A program made the position numbers and the translations under genes. This document shows positions 11,562-25,215 of a stretch of DNA of 64,000 nucleotides, piece by piece. The notes beneath the pieces were generated by a model that was not told the DNA's origin, did not search any database, and saw nothing but the letters and a program-made list of their open reading frames with translations. This DNA is from Crotophaga sulcirostris (Eukaryota; Chordata; Aves; Cuculiformes; Crotophagidae). The stretch covers positions 1,349,022 through 1,413,021 of the forward strand of contig VYZB01000097.1 in assembly GCA_013397455.1 (NCBI GenBank), read 5' to 3'. Each line of letters begins with the position of its first letter. Position 1 is the stretch's first letter.

Positions 11562-14315
11562 ATTCTTGACTTCTGACGACTTAGTCACTGACCAAGAGAA
11601 CGTTATATGCAACAAGTCAATCCCATAATATTTTAAGATATAGCAAGGTGTAGTTTGTAAGAAGTTATCAACAAAATGCAGAAATCATAATCTTTGTTCT
11701 TATAGATATATTAACACTTCTTATTCTACTCCCATCACCTCTTCCCTGACTTGAAACCCAGCTACAAGCAAGCAGAAGTCATTCTACTAACACAACATTT
11801 TCACAAAATCTTTCATAATTCAACTGATTGCACTCTCGATACTAAACATAGTCTTTACATAATTTCTGAGAGTTTAGTTACTTTCAGGCTGGTGAATGCT
11901 GTCCTTTTGGAAATGTGAGGAAAAAGACAGAAACAAAAGGTCAAATATAATGCAAAGAATCCTATTCTATATGAGGAAAGAAGAAAGACTGTATTGCCAT
12001 TTTGAAATCTTGATTTATTTCATGGTTATATTAGCTCACAAATTGATAGCTGCTTTGCAGAGAAATGGAGAGACTTTAATACTCTTCATTATGTTATGCA
12101 GAAACAGTATTTTTAGTGTTTCATTATGAAAAAATAAGATTAATTAGCAGAATACTTTTCTGGCCACATCCCTTCTGCACAGTGTATTACTCTGCAGAAT
12201 TATCTAGATCCTTTATATTTTGCTACCTCCTGATCCACATCAGATGGTTTTAAGGTTTTTCGACTTTTCTAATTAGTACATCTCTCTCTTCTACGAGGAT
12301 AAACAGATTGAGAAAACAGAAATAAAACTAAAAAGTAAATGTTATGTGAGTCTCAGTATGCTATTTCAAAATACAAGATAAATGCAACTCTCTGAAACAC
12401 ATATGTCTCCAGCAGAGATTACAGATTTGCTGCATCCCAAGATCTTTGGGATGGGAACTATGCAAACACATAGTGCCAGTCAGAACAGGTCTCTCATCAC
12501 AGTTGAGTCACCTAGAAGTTACTAGAGCAGAGATATTTTTTCCAGATTTGGATATGTAAATCTGTAATGTAGCAAACACAGTCACAGCAAACACAGCATA
12601 GCAATGTTTATCCCTCCTTTATGATGTCAAAAATTCTTTAATTAGTGTATCCTCTCATACGCTGGTTTATAGATATTAACTGATCATATCTGAAATATCC
12701 CAGGAGAACAAAGTAGATGTGCATTTTGTTATTCCCATGATTAGAAGGAAGGCAATTCACAGTGGCTGTTAATAAAGTCGAGTTAATGATGCAGTGTCAA
12801 GCAGCCACTTTTTTGCTCCTTTTGTGAGTTGCATTCAGTTCTTTGAAATTGTTTAGGTCATATTATAACAGGGATCAGAAGTTACTTTCATTTCGCAAAC
12901 CAAAGAGCACAACAGGAAAACCATAAATGCTGTAAGACATATAGATTTTATCAAAGTTGTTGTTGCAGTATTGTAATTTCATCGATATCATGTGCACATG
13001 TAAATAAAAAAGGCCTTAACAATTTTTGGGTTTTTTTTTTTGGTGCTTTGGTGAGTTTTGGTTTGTTGTTTGATTTTTTTTGCCATGCAACTATTCCTCT
13101 CACGCAAGAGCACACAGACCAAACTGTAAATTCAGGAGGGAAATGATAATTATATGTGGAAGAAGCCAAACTAGAAGATCAAAATATTACCCTTCCAAAT
13201 TAGATTTTCTCATAAACTGCAAGGAAAATACACTCCCCAAATCTCCAACCTCAATTTGTGTGGAAGATAGGCAGCACAGTCTGCAGATTTCTATCCCCAA
13301 AGTTCTTCAAGAAACACAAACATTTACTCTCCAGATAAAGGGAAAAGAGCAGGAAAAGGAAACTAAAGAGAATTCCCTGGAGTCACTAAAAGCCGCATTA
13401 AGAAACTTTGCTCAGCAAGCAGTGGCTCTGAATAATGAGGTAGCAGAGAGCTTTGCAGCACTGGGAGCATTTGAAGTACACTTCTACAGAAAGAAGAGAC
13501 AATAAAATGTAAACAGAAAATGCCTCTTGGCTGGCACATACTGGCACAGAGAATTTTTTCCTCCCTTTCCACATAGAAGGACTAATGTTTTTCTTCTCCC
13601 TTTCTCCAATACTTAGGCAATAAGCTGATGAGAAATGACAAGGCACATTTATAGAAGTTCAAAAAAACCTAGCATTGAATAAAACATAAGTACAGCATCA
13701 GTAAGGAATGGTCAGGCTGTACTAATGTCATCGAATACATCCTCTGTTCACTGAAATGCAAGGAGAGAATGGAAAGAAGTAATTCAGAGACGATTTGATT
13801 CTAAAAATTCAAGAAAATTTTGAGCAAAGTTTAAAGCACTTGAATAATCCTGCTGTAATCAGTGCCAGGTTCAAACTATTGCACGTGTTTTCCTGAATCA
13901 CAAACTACTTTCTCATCCTTTAAGAAGTTCTGCATTCAAATTTACATGTTCCTATACTAAATAAAGTTTTTTCAATTAGTTCCTTTCTTTTTTCTTTTTT
14001 TTTTCCACTGACCAACTAATAGTTAAAACCCTAATTATCTGGCAAAGAAAAATATCCACAAATTTTGTAATACTGGCTTCACAACCCCCACTTCCCCTCC
14101 AATCTCATCCTACCATGAACCATAAGATAAAGAAATCCCTCCTATTGCGAGGGAATCCCACATAGCCCTCTTAAGGTCATCCTGCAGTTTAAATTTTGGA
14201 ATGATTTTAAAATTAGGTTAGTTACAGACTCAGTAATATATCCTGGAAACGAGACGTGTGCTGATAGCACACGGCTCATGAGGTACAGCCCTGTGGACCA
14301 GCACCCAGCAAAACC
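11562..14315. other. AT-rich non-coding region
   Basis: Unique-looking sequence with long T runs near 13021-13082 and 13985-14005. A 141-codon open frame at 13080-13505 has no recognisable domain and is taken as chance. Nothing else could be assigned. Confidence 0.55.
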
Positions 14316-14409
14316 GGTTGGTGTTGGTGTTAGTGTTACCGTTGGGTTATAGGTTGGACTCGATGATCCCAAAGGTCCTTTCCAAACTTGTAATACTGTG
14401 ATACTGTGA
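14316..14409 (+). mobile_element. CR1 LINE extreme 3' fragment (ATACTGTG-tail class)
   Basis: Only the last ~95 bp are present: GTTGGTGTTGGTGTTAGTG, then GGTTGGACTCGATGATCCC, GTCCTTTCCAAACTTGTAAT and two ATACTGTG tail units. It is nearly the same fragment as at 33166-33255. Severe 5' truncation is normal for CR1. It contains no coding sequence. Confidence 0.93.
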
Positions 14410-16618
14410 CTCTTGCCCCTCAAGCAGGAAGATGTCAAGTCGTACAGCCTACCTAATGGTAGTGCCTCTGGACTAATATATACGTGCCCTCAAAATGCAC
14501 AAGACCACATGAAGTTTGTATATTAGCACAGCTCCACGTAGCAAAGAAAGACAGAAATAAATTTGCAAAGACATATGACATATGTTTCAGCCAAAGTCTG
14601 GTATGCTCCCAGATCTTTCCATGCAGCATGCAATCTACATATGCGCTGAGCCTTATCACTACTTGGCAAAATGTGCCAGCTTTCTCTCTGGCAGCAATCT
14701 TGTGTTAACATAGGTGTGGCTACTGATGTTTCAGAAAGCTAGTAACAAAACATACATGAAACGAAATCTCTAAACATAGATGAGAGCCACTTAATTACAC
14801 TATGTTAGCACAAGATACTGTAGCAAATGCTATGCTATTGTGCACGAGTGACTTCAAGCTTAGGTACAAGTACAGAGTGTTACTGACTTCCGATTTTTTT
14901 AATTATTATTTTGAAAGCCTTTTCATCTCTTGTAGAGATAGGAAATTTTTATGTTCCAGGCTGAAGGTATTTAGCTGCGTTGTGACTACGTAAGCATTAA
15001 TGTTTGACCAGACATAGGAATAGAAATAGAAGGCCACTGAGGACCTTCTAAAAAAAGGATTTATCCATATCATTCAAGAAAAAATAACTTATGAATCAAT
15101 TTCTGTTTATATTTTTTCATTATATTTTCCAATAAATTAGGCTCTTTTTTACTTTTGTAAAACTTCATGATCTTGGAGACAAAGCTCACAGACTGAGATT
15201 ATATATATCAAGCAAACATTACCAAGGTGCTTTGCTGCTTTCAGTTCCATTTCACTAAGACACCCAAAGCAGGCTCACTAAATCTTACCTCTATTTTGCG
15301 CTCTTAAAATGTTAAGATTCAGAATAAGCTCAACTGCCCTCTCTTAAATAATTTCTGTGAAGCAGAACACAAGAGATTCACAACTTAAGCCAGGTATCTC
15401 AAGCCCCAGATCTTCGTAGTGCATTGAAAGTCCCATACAGGTTCAAAATCTGCCCTCAGACCAAACCCCAGAGACGCAGTGAAAAAAAAAGTTAAGTGAC
15501 TTGGTGTAACATGTGTGCATGGCAGGTTACCTCTCAATAAATAAAGTGTTATCAGATCTCACTTCTCTAAACTGTAGCCAAAAGGCACAATGTCTTCTTC
15601 AAGGTATCACCAATTGTATTATTGCCTCGATTCTTCAGTCACAAATTATTCACCTCCAAGTTTTGCAATGTTTGCTGAATATTTTTCCATCTTGGATTTT
15701 TTTCCTGTTAATCCTTGGTCCAGATAAAAGCCCTTTTAAGAAGGGTTAATGTGAGTTACATGCAGATTGACAGGCTGGAAATTCTTTGCCAAAATACAGA
15801 GCTTAATTGGGTGGGGACATAATGCGTAACATGTATCTACACTAGGCTTGTCACAAGAAGGGAAAAAGTTGTATTGTTAACAGCCAAAACACACACTGGC
15901 CTTGCCAAAAAGCAGTCTTTGAGGCAGGACACTTCCTGCAATACAGAGACTTTTACCAAAATGTGCACACAGAGTAAGGCTCTCGCCCATTTATAACTCT
16001 TAGGGAAAAGAGTAGCAGGGAAAAAATAGGTTGCATATAGGTAGTAGCAATCATTTTTTTCTCTCCAGTTTAATAGCATGAAAGTGGTATCACTCTGTTG
16101 CTTGTGAAAGCAAAGCAAAACAAAACAGGAGAGGCATTTCACTCTGCTCAAAATTTTATTTCTTGAAATCTCTGCAGCATAAAATCCTATTTTAGGAGGA
16201 ACTTTTTTTTTTTCCCCTCTGGCAGTGCAAAAAAGCCCAAAACTCAGCATATTTGGCTTCCTGAGAATTTTTCAAGGCAGAGTACTCACAGTCTACAGAG
16301 GATCTCTGTTATAATTTTTGTCAGTTCTCTTTCTTGATCCCTTCTCAATAGGATGACCACAGAAAATAAGGTGGCTGTCAGAGAAACAATATGAACGAAG
16401 GATCCTCAGTTTATCAGAACGGTGTTTGAAGCCACGGAAAACAATGCACTGGAGGTAGCCTTAATTTGCACTGTAAGCCAGCAAAGGTTTGTAGAGATTT
16501 AATAGATTTGCCACCACATCCATCCTCTTTGATCTTATATTGAATACGTGCCAAGAAATCTGGATCTTAACGACCAAACAGCAGAGATGTCCTGTAACAG
16601 ATGCAGTCCTAAATAACC

Positions 16619-16628
16619 GGGGGGGGGG
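16619..16628 (+). repeat. G homopolymer (10)
   Basis: Ten consecutive G bases in otherwise AT-rich sequence, preceded by AAATAACC. Long G runs are unusual here and prone to slippage and sequencing error. Confidence 0.9.
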
Positions 16629-16727
16629 AGAAATCATGCCTGTGAATACAAGAGTGAGCCTTTTGACAGAAGGAAGCTTAAGCATAAATACAGTAGGGAC
16701 ATTGTAGGTGATTCCGGTTTCGAAAAA

Positions 16728-16752
16728 ATAATTAATTTAGACGATAATTAAT
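16728..16752. promoter_or_regulatory. Paired ATAATTAAT homeodomain-like sites
   Basis: The 9-mer ATAATTAAT occurs at 16728-16736 and again at 16744-16752, spaced 16 bp start to start. Each holds a palindromic TAATTA core, the usual recognition core of many homeodomain factors. AT-rich DNA produces such motifs by chance, so regulatory function is only a suggestion. Confidence 0.25.
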
Positions 16753-19700
16753 TGCAAGTTATTTGATATAGCTGAAATCTTCTAATAACACAGAGAATAA
16801 AAAGGCTGCTGTCAAGATACGCATTCACATACAAGTTGAGGGCTTGACAAATGAATGGGATACAGTGGTCTTGCATACTCAAAACTCAAACAGTGTAAAG
16901 AGATCACTTCTAAAGAGACTGGATGATCCATTTCTTACAAATAAAAGGCATGCATTTTTTAGATTTTCAAGAACTTTAGAAAGCTTCAGCATTCCAATTC
17001 AGGATACAAAGTCAGAGTGTTTAGCAGGAGAGAGAAATTGAGTATTTCATAGAAGAAGTAGATCATCACTAGAAACAGTGATAGAAAATGAAAACTGGCA
17101 TCTAGAATCTAAAAGACAAATGATGAACTGCGAGGAAAAGTAGCAGGAAGGCACCTGTGCACAGCCAGGCCTCCCAGCTGGCTGTCACATGTCCAGTTAG
17201 CCAGGTGTCAAGTGCTCCATAGAGGCTATTAGTATCACTAATCACTATGTAGCACAGAGATACCCAAGGTGATAGCAAAGCTATTAGATCTTCTTTATAC
17301 TACAGAAACAATTCTTTTTATATATTAGGTTGATCCCTCCTAATTCATAACATCTTAAGTTTAACTCCAAGGCAGAGCCTGGGCCAATTAATTTTCAAAA
17401 TCTGAACAATCATAAGCTTTAATTGCAACATTTTTCAGTTCTGACAGTAAGATAGAAACAATCAATACACTGCATTTCACAGGGGGAAACTATCACTAAT
17501 CCTCAACTGCTCTCTTTTATCAATCTCTGGAGTTGCACTGTGTCTGAATGCAGAGCTTCTGGCAGCAGCTTTAGGCTTTTTAGATGTTCTTACCTTTAGC
17601 AACTCAGGTCATATTTTCCTTGCTCCTTCACTTGTGTAGGAAGAATTCTTGATTTAAACAAACACACTGGGCTGATTTATGATGTGCTTGAGAAAGTATT
17701 ATGTCAGCGCCGCTTAAGGCGTTGTGAGACAGTGGTGGGATGAGAGGCAGGGGCAGGATAAAGCAAGAATTCATTTGTCTTGTATCATTGCCAAGGCTTT
17801 CACACTGTAAACTATGGCCTCTTGGCAGGAACATTTAATCCACCTTTATTTAGGAAGTACTCACATTTTAAAATTTAACGATCATAACAGTTACAAGTAG
17901 CTTTCCCTAGAATTTGCATGAAGTCTCATCCTAATAATTTCAGACCACCTCTTCATCTCCTTGTGGGTGCTTTGCCAGTTCTATTCCCCTTCAAAGCCCT
18001 TCTTTTCTTTCCCCTTTTTTATACTTCAGCCCAATCTGCAGTGTTTTCTTCTGAACTGGAAGGTATCTAGTAGGACCAAATCCTCCATGGCCACCAAGGA
18101 GCGAGTAAACCAAAACCCTAGTAGGCACCATCAGCCTTAATGCACGGCTTCTACGAGAGTCCCAGCTGAGGAGCCGGGGGATCACTTAAAAAGAAGAATC
18201 CCAGCCCAGCATGGAAGAGAAGGTCTATCATCACTTATAGAGCAAGGATTTAGGAACACGGCTTACCTGAAAAGAACACCTCTTAAAGAAGTTTATCTGC
18301 ATGCGGTTAGTTTAGCCAGGGAAGTCAGTCAAAATCTCTAGCAACACAGGAAACTTTATAGCATAAGATGAGGACCAGACTAGTCTTTCCTTTCTGTTTC
18401 TTATAAGGGAGGTACTGTAAGGTTTGCGGGAAGCAGAGAAGCCATTAGTAATTAGGAAACAAAATGGCTCTAAGATACATTCGAAACACACAGTAATGGC
18501 ATATTATAATACACAGAAGAATTACAACAGCTACAGGCATGTTGATACAATAGCTAAGATGAGGCAACATGACCAGCTTTTTTATCCGACCAGTTTTTTA
18601 TCTCACTGCTGTTTCTAGAAGATATAGTCTGTTCTTTGCGCAAGGGGCTTAGCATTTTTTGTTAATTTGCAGCTCAATGGAAAGATGAGTCACTTTATCA
18701 CAAAACAATTTCATTGTAACTCAGGTTTCAGTCTGTGCACGCAAAACAATCTATTAAGACAATTTAACACTCCTTTCCTAATGCTTAGGAAAAAGAGCCT
18801 GCTATTGCAGAGTTCACTGTATCTTCATTTTCACTGAAATACCCTAATATGATGCTTTCACATTCTTCTTCACATATCAAAGCAAACATATTTCAGGATG
18901 TAGTTCTTCCTTATGTTCTACCCTAAAGCAAAGCCAGTCAGTCCAGCAAGAAAGCAGAAGAAACTCAGAATAAAAATAACTTTCCCACAGAGGACGCATG
19001 TACCTCAGCTACACCAAACATTTTTTCTTGAAAAGTTTGGTAAATCACAAGTGAAAATATGTATGTGTAACTTGTCCTCCTGCTTACAAAGAACAATACT
19101 GACACAATCAAGACACAGTAAAAGTGACAAGCTCTTTTTATGCAAGCACCTTAAACCACATTCCTAAGCAAACAGACTGAGTAGCTAATCCATTCCTGTT
19201 GAAATAAGCTTTCCTTGCCTCATAGGGGGGTGGTAGGGAGGAAGATGGGAGGATTAGGGCATGAACCACTGGGAAAAGAAAGACACTCAATGATCTCCAC
19301 CCTGGGTCTACCCATCAGTGTGGAGAACCTGCCGGCTCAGAGCCCCACAAAGGGTCTTTGTTTCCTATGGGGCTTCCAACAGCTGCCTGAATGCTGGTCC
19401 ACTCAAGCAAAAGCTGTGTATCAAGGGACCAGCTCTGACTTGTCTGCACCTAATGATTCTGTATGCACTCTAACTTCCATTTCTTGTGTTAGGAGTCACT
19501 TTAGCCCACAGACTTAAAATAATCAAATAACAGTGTGATACCTTTGCAGCAGGACACCTGAACTGTGCTATTTACTTTCTTTCCCGTTATTGTGACTCCT
19601 ACAGCAGGAGTTTTATAGACTGCCAATGAAGAGAGAAATTTGTGCAAGCTACTATGGAGGTGGTTTTTTCCCTCAAAATTATATAAAGACCATCCTAATT

Positions 19701-19858
19701 AAATACCTAATCCCACACCAATAAACATCCCTTTCACATAATTATTTATTGCACTGCAACAGCCAATGGCTGGATGTAGTACTCAATGCTGATCTGGAGA
19801 TCTTCATGACACAGCTGAATTAAACCCGAACTTTATAAAATGTTGCATAAAAGTCCTG

Positions 19859-19890
19859 CTTCTCTCTCTCTCTAAAACTCTCTAAAACTT
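19859..19890 (+). repeat. (TC)n microsatellite with TAAAACTC duplication
   Basis: About seven TC units are followed by two copies of CTCTCTAAAACT. It is a short simple repeat with a small tandem duplication at its end. Confidence 0.8.
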
Positions 19891-22800
19891 AATTTTAATC
19901 TCAATAAGCTCCAATAAACTGTTGATTTTACTTCCCTTTTCCACCTAGACTACCACAAGTGCTGCAGTTTTACTTTGAGAGCACGTATAGCCTCCTCATT
20001 TTGTTATACACTAACGCAAATATACCACCACACCACAACATTCAATAACTTTTCTGATGCTGCATCTACAAGGGAAAGCCACTTTGGGAACTGATGGTTA
20101 ATTTTCTCTTTTTTGTTCCCCTTTACTTTACAAACATATTTTCAGTCTTGTTACTAAAATATTTAGATTATTTCCATAAAAAATGCTGAAGCAAGATGTT
20201 TCTCCTGGAGCCACGGTCACTCAGAATCAACTGGGATCTGTCATTTTGTCACATCTTGTCTCATTTGTACATTGATCTGCATCCACCTGTACTGCCATTA
20301 TGCCAAATGACAGTTCTAGCTTAGGTAGCTCTTGCTCTCGTTATCAGTATGAGCTGCACCTCTCGATGGACTGCATCTCTCAAGAGACACACGCTCATCC
20401 AAACCTTGGCCTGTGCTATGACCTCCACTCTGCTAGAGCTCTTCAGATGCAGAGAGGGAGGCACATAAATGTGATTCACCAGTGCTTGGCCAGTGACCCC
20501 AGCTCACAGTGATCAACAAGGACATCTCTGAGTTGCTGTTCCTAGGACTCATCAAAAGCAGTGGAGGAAGACATAACGTCAAGCTGGCCTTTTAAAAAAA
20601 AAAGCACACCATCCTTTCGAAAAAAAAACATTTTTCATAATGTTCCATTCTAGCAAAAAAATGATTTATTTTTTTTTTTATTCCTATGCAGCATAAAGAT
20701 AAATGCTGAAGTTAGCAGAATTCCCTAAGGGAAGGAAATACTGAGTTTTAAATCAGCTCTCGTTATTCCTCCTCCTCATTTCATCTCAATCAGTGCTTGC
20801 TATTTATTCTACTATTAAATTTTTCCTCATATATCATTCCCAGCCAAATCTTCTACTTAAGCTGTTCTTTAAAAACTCTCCCTGGTCTGCTGACTGTTAT
20901 CAGAGATAGATGAGACTGAGAGTCATAGCTCTCCCTCATGGGAAGGCATCACAACGTCTTTGCCTAAACAGATGAAATTACGTTGGGTTAACCTCCATTT
21001 CCCATTTTGCACTCAGTAGCCCGGGCACTTCTGCTGCCCAGTTGTCACTGACCTGCATCCACTTTTTTCTCATTCCTCCTCCCTCATTCTCACCATCATG
21101 CCACCAAGTCAAATTTCATTTGGTTACCGACCATCAGCCCTTAACTTCCTTCAGAGTGCCTGCATAGGAAGTAAAGCTGGTTTAGGTTGCTCATGAAAAC
21201 TCCATCACTTTATTATTTCATTTCTTGCTTCATTTCTGCAGTCCTGATGTCTATATACAAATATTTGGATAGCATACCATAACTTCAGTAGAGGAAACAT
21301 TCTGAATTTCTGCTAAATCTGTGTAGAAAATACAAATTTAGTCTCTGCTTGCACGTTCTGCCCTCAGGCCTCTCAAGTGACTGTGTCTCATGGCAGAGTG
21401 TGGAAAAGGGAACTGTCACCCTTGGTAAGGGAAGATGGAATGAGGGACCCAGGCACAGCAGATCTATACAACTCAATGGGATTGGGTGGGATGCATTCAA
21501 GGGAGCTGAACGATCTTGCCAATCCCATCAGAAGAAAATAACCTAGTATTTTGGGAAGGTCATGGAGATTGAGAACAGACCCATGGATGGCAAAATGCAA
21601 ATCTCAAGACAATTCCCAGCACTGATAAGAAGAATGAAATTTCCAAAGATGTCTTCTACAGAATCCATTTTATGTTTCTATAACTATTGATTATTATGAT
21701 TATAACCACATTTTAAATCATTTTTCCTTAGAAAAAAGACAAGGAAGAGGAAAACAAACACAGAAAATGGAGAAGGGGAGCTGAAGATTACTGTTTCTTT
21801 GCTCAGCTGGTATTCTGTTTTGCCTGCCATAAACTGTGTGCTGGCCTCTGGCAAACATCCCTAAGAGCAGGCCTTAGAAGCAGTCTTCATTAACACTTGT
21901 GAAGATGATGGAAAAGCTCAAAACTCAAAACAAATAATCACTTATTTTAGGTAAAAACAACATAGACATTATAGATGGACTCAAATGCAGCTATTTTTTC
22001 CAAGCTATATAAAGAACTCTGTACAGAAAGAAATAAAAATACCTTAAAAAACACTGTTTCATGGAGTTACACATCTTCATACATGATTTCTCAGTGCAAT
22101 AATAAAACAACTAATTTCTTTGTACCACAAATCCTGGTTTTGGACAATAGATTACTATGGAGCCTAATAAATATTATGGCCAGAGAGGATTTCCTGAGAG
22201 GGTCAGCCTCCTGCCTCAACCTGCTTCCCAGAAAACAATTCCTTTTCATCAAGGGAATACTGCCAGCTTAATGACAGGCTTATGAAAACCCAAATGAAAT
22301 ATTTTTATCTTTCCAGCATCAGGAAAGTCTTCAAATAGTTACGGAATGACTAAAATCAGGGAGTGTCCGAACAGGGAGATTGAATCAGAAAGAAAAAGGC
22401 TTTTGCCTTCACCCTCTGAAAGTCACAGATTGTGAGCTGTTTTTTTCTATTCCTTTCACCCTCGGAGCAGATTTTTATCTGAAGTGCCATTTTATCAGAA
22501 TGATAACCCAAAATGTACTCTTACTACACCAATCCTATTTCCATGCATGTTTCTGTGGGAAGCTGGGATGAGTGGCAGCTGTCTTGCATACACCACTTCT
22601 GGCCTCTTCCCTCTCCTGGCCACCTGTGTCACTAGCTCTGCTTGCTCCCTCAAGGTCAGCAATGGGGAAAACCCCTAAAATCCAAAAAAAGACAACAAAA
22701 ACTGATGGAAAGAGGCTCTGACTCTCCTTGTTGGATACTCCTATCTCTCCCTACTGAACATAAGCACAGCAAGAACTATTTGCTCCTTAACTCTGTGGTG

Positions 22801-24884
22801 CCTCAGATGCACTGGCAGACTCACCACACAGCTAACACTTTACTGTTACTGACACTGACCCCAAAAGGGCCAAAAAGTAACAAAGAGTACTCAAAGTAAG
22901 AAACCAGGACATTGGGACAGCAAACCATCCTGGAGTCCATATGCAAAAGGACATTTAGGGGTGTTTGTCTCCCTAGTTCTGCCCAGGCTTTTCATCAAGA
23001 GCTGGGAATGAAGGATCATCGTTCGCCACTCAACACATATGTTAAAAAGGAAAGAAATTTCAATAAAGCAGAAAAAAAGAACAAATGGGATTCGGCAGAA
23101 AGGAAATCTTTTCTATAAAGCTAATACTAGCAACAAAACTGCCAGGGAATACAGACCTCTAACTGGTAACAGAAGAAATAAATCAGGTTTTGTCTCACCT
23201 AGAGCTGAGAGATGATTAGAGAAGAATGAGAGTTTCAGATACTGTATAAATAAAAGAAGAGGTTTAACTGAAGATACTTTGATGTGTCATAAAAACAAAA
23301 GCAAAAAGTTACCAGTCAGCAAGCTTTCTTCTGAGTAGTCCTGAGAAGTTTTTTTTATGGGAAAATATTTTTCTGACCAGTAAAATATACATGAAAAGAT
23401 ACTTTGTCTTTGTTTTGTGAAATATTTACTTGTTGTGTCAGTTGTTATCAGTCTTTCTACAGGCCATCATACTTCCACTGCTCTGGGCTTCTCTCTCATT
23501 TTCTGCAGATCTCTTTCCTTCTCCTCTGAGTGCTTTTTTCATTAGCTTTGTAATATTCCACTTTTAAAAAATATATAGTGAAACTGCTGCTTCCCCATAG
23601 CATTCCCATAGGCAGCTGTATTGGAGTTTCAATGATATGCTGCTTCCTGGGTCATCAGCCTGACCTGACATTTTTTTCTTTTATTTTTTCTTTTCTTCAT
23701 AAAGTCAAACCAGAAAAGATTCAACATTTAAAAGCCCTGTAATGTGGGAAGCCTCTATGGCTGAAACTCAGAACTCTGGGATTCTCAGCAAAAGAAGACT
23801 GCACAGAAATGGTACAATAATAAATTATAAAAGCTGATTTTCCAGGTAGCCTGAATAGCTTTCGTAGATGTCAATTAAATTACTTTAAATGCATGCACAG
23901 AATGCATTTTTGTGGTTAAGAAGTATAACAGTATACACTGGAATAAGAGTTACATAAAATTTTTTTCTTATCACTCCACAGCTTCAATTTTTCACCCCCT
24001 GACCTCCCCACATATTCTGAGGAATTTCATAATTAAGGAGTAAGGGAAGGTATGCTCATCTACTTTCAGAACTGTTAAGGGTTCAAGATATCTGGCTGTA
24101 TTTATTACAATATATGCTGTAATAATTAATTTAACCTTGTGATATGGGCTTTTAATTCAAGAATGGCCTCTGCTAGACTAGACCCTACAAAACCTGGGCT
24201 CTAATTTTATTTACTGCACACTTTCTGGACAACCTTACACAAAGCAAAATCGACAGAAATTTCTGATTTCTACTAACTTCTCCCATATTTTGTTCTTTTC
24301 TAATTCAAGAAATACAAAGCTGTTTCCAGTTCACTGCATCATTGTAAGGTAGAGCGGTATTGTTGTACTTAGTTTACATTTAGGCACTGGGAAACTAAGG
24401 GATCCAATCAAAGATGCACAGAAGTAGTCCAGGAGACAGTTGGAAACCAAATGGGGAAAAAATGGAGTAGAAAAGATGCACTACAGTGAATTTCATTCTT
24501 CTACAGGATCCATTCAGTGCCTAGTAATTTACACTGGAATTAAGACATACCTGGTTTTGAGTGTATTCCCTTCAATGTATCAAGAGTTTATAATTTCTTC
24601 CCATACATATCTCAAATGCCCACAGTGTCTTTTTTTTTCTACATATGATTGAAGGAGACCATCTTCGATCAAATGGGCACTGATATTACTACATATTCTA
24701 AAAGAATAAGGAAACTGCCCTGTTAAGAAAAATCTTAACATACACTTTCCATGTACTGTGAATCCAGGTTTGTTGTTATTTGCTTACAGTCCAGACAGAA
24801 GGCAGTGAGAGGATCTGTGGATGTGCAGCAATTGGGCCTGATTCTGCAGAAAATGAAACTTCCAGAATTTCAAAACAAAGACTC

Positions 24885-25215
24885 AAGAGAACTGGGAGGA
24901 TGTGGTGTAAAACAAGGAGACCTTGGATAAAAAAAAAAAAATAAAAAGAAGAGCTTGGTTCAAGAAACATGGTTTTCAGGAGGGATTCCAGAGTAAGCTG
25001 GAGGAGGAACAGATCTGGAGTGAAAAGCAGAGGGCAAGGAAATGTTAACAGGGTAGACAGTTTAACACAACAGCTGTGTACTTTGGGGAGCTGTGAAAAG
25101 AGAGGGCAGAAAGCTACAAAGTGAGATAAGAGGAAAAGAGAGGGTGACTATGAGTGCAGCCATAGGGTGCTGGGGACTAAACGAAGTTCAGGGGTTAAGG
25201 GAGGGTAAGTCAAGC
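24885..25215 (+). other. Purine-rich segment
   Basis: The plus strand is strongly enriched in A and G over about 330 bp, including a 13-base A run near 24929-24941 and stretches such as GAAAAGAGAGGGCAGAAAG and AAGAGGAAAAGAGAGGG. There is no repeat period and no recognised element. Such strand asymmetry can favour triplex or nucleosome-excluding structure, which is inference only. Confidence 0.5.

Larger units (their letters stand above)
14410..24884. other. Long non-coding region without recognised elements
   Basis: About 10 kb of AT-rich sequence. I noted a ten-base G run (16619-16628), a paired homeodomain-type motif (16728-16752), a TC microsatellite (19859-19890) and many A/T runs. No open frame shows a recognisable protein, and I saw no CR1, LTR or DNA-transposon ends. 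Conserved non-coding elements or old repeats could be present but need alignment. Confidence 0.5.

Noticed and set aside
13080..13505. 141-codon plus frame ending in a stop that overlaps AATAAA
   Set aside because: The C-terminal part looks superficially protein-like and a poly(A) signal overlaps the stop, but no domain, promoter or splice structure supports a gene.
15837..16250. 137-codon minus frame
   Set aside because: It is cysteine- and leucine-rich with lysine runs translated from low-complexity T/A tracts. No family was recognised.
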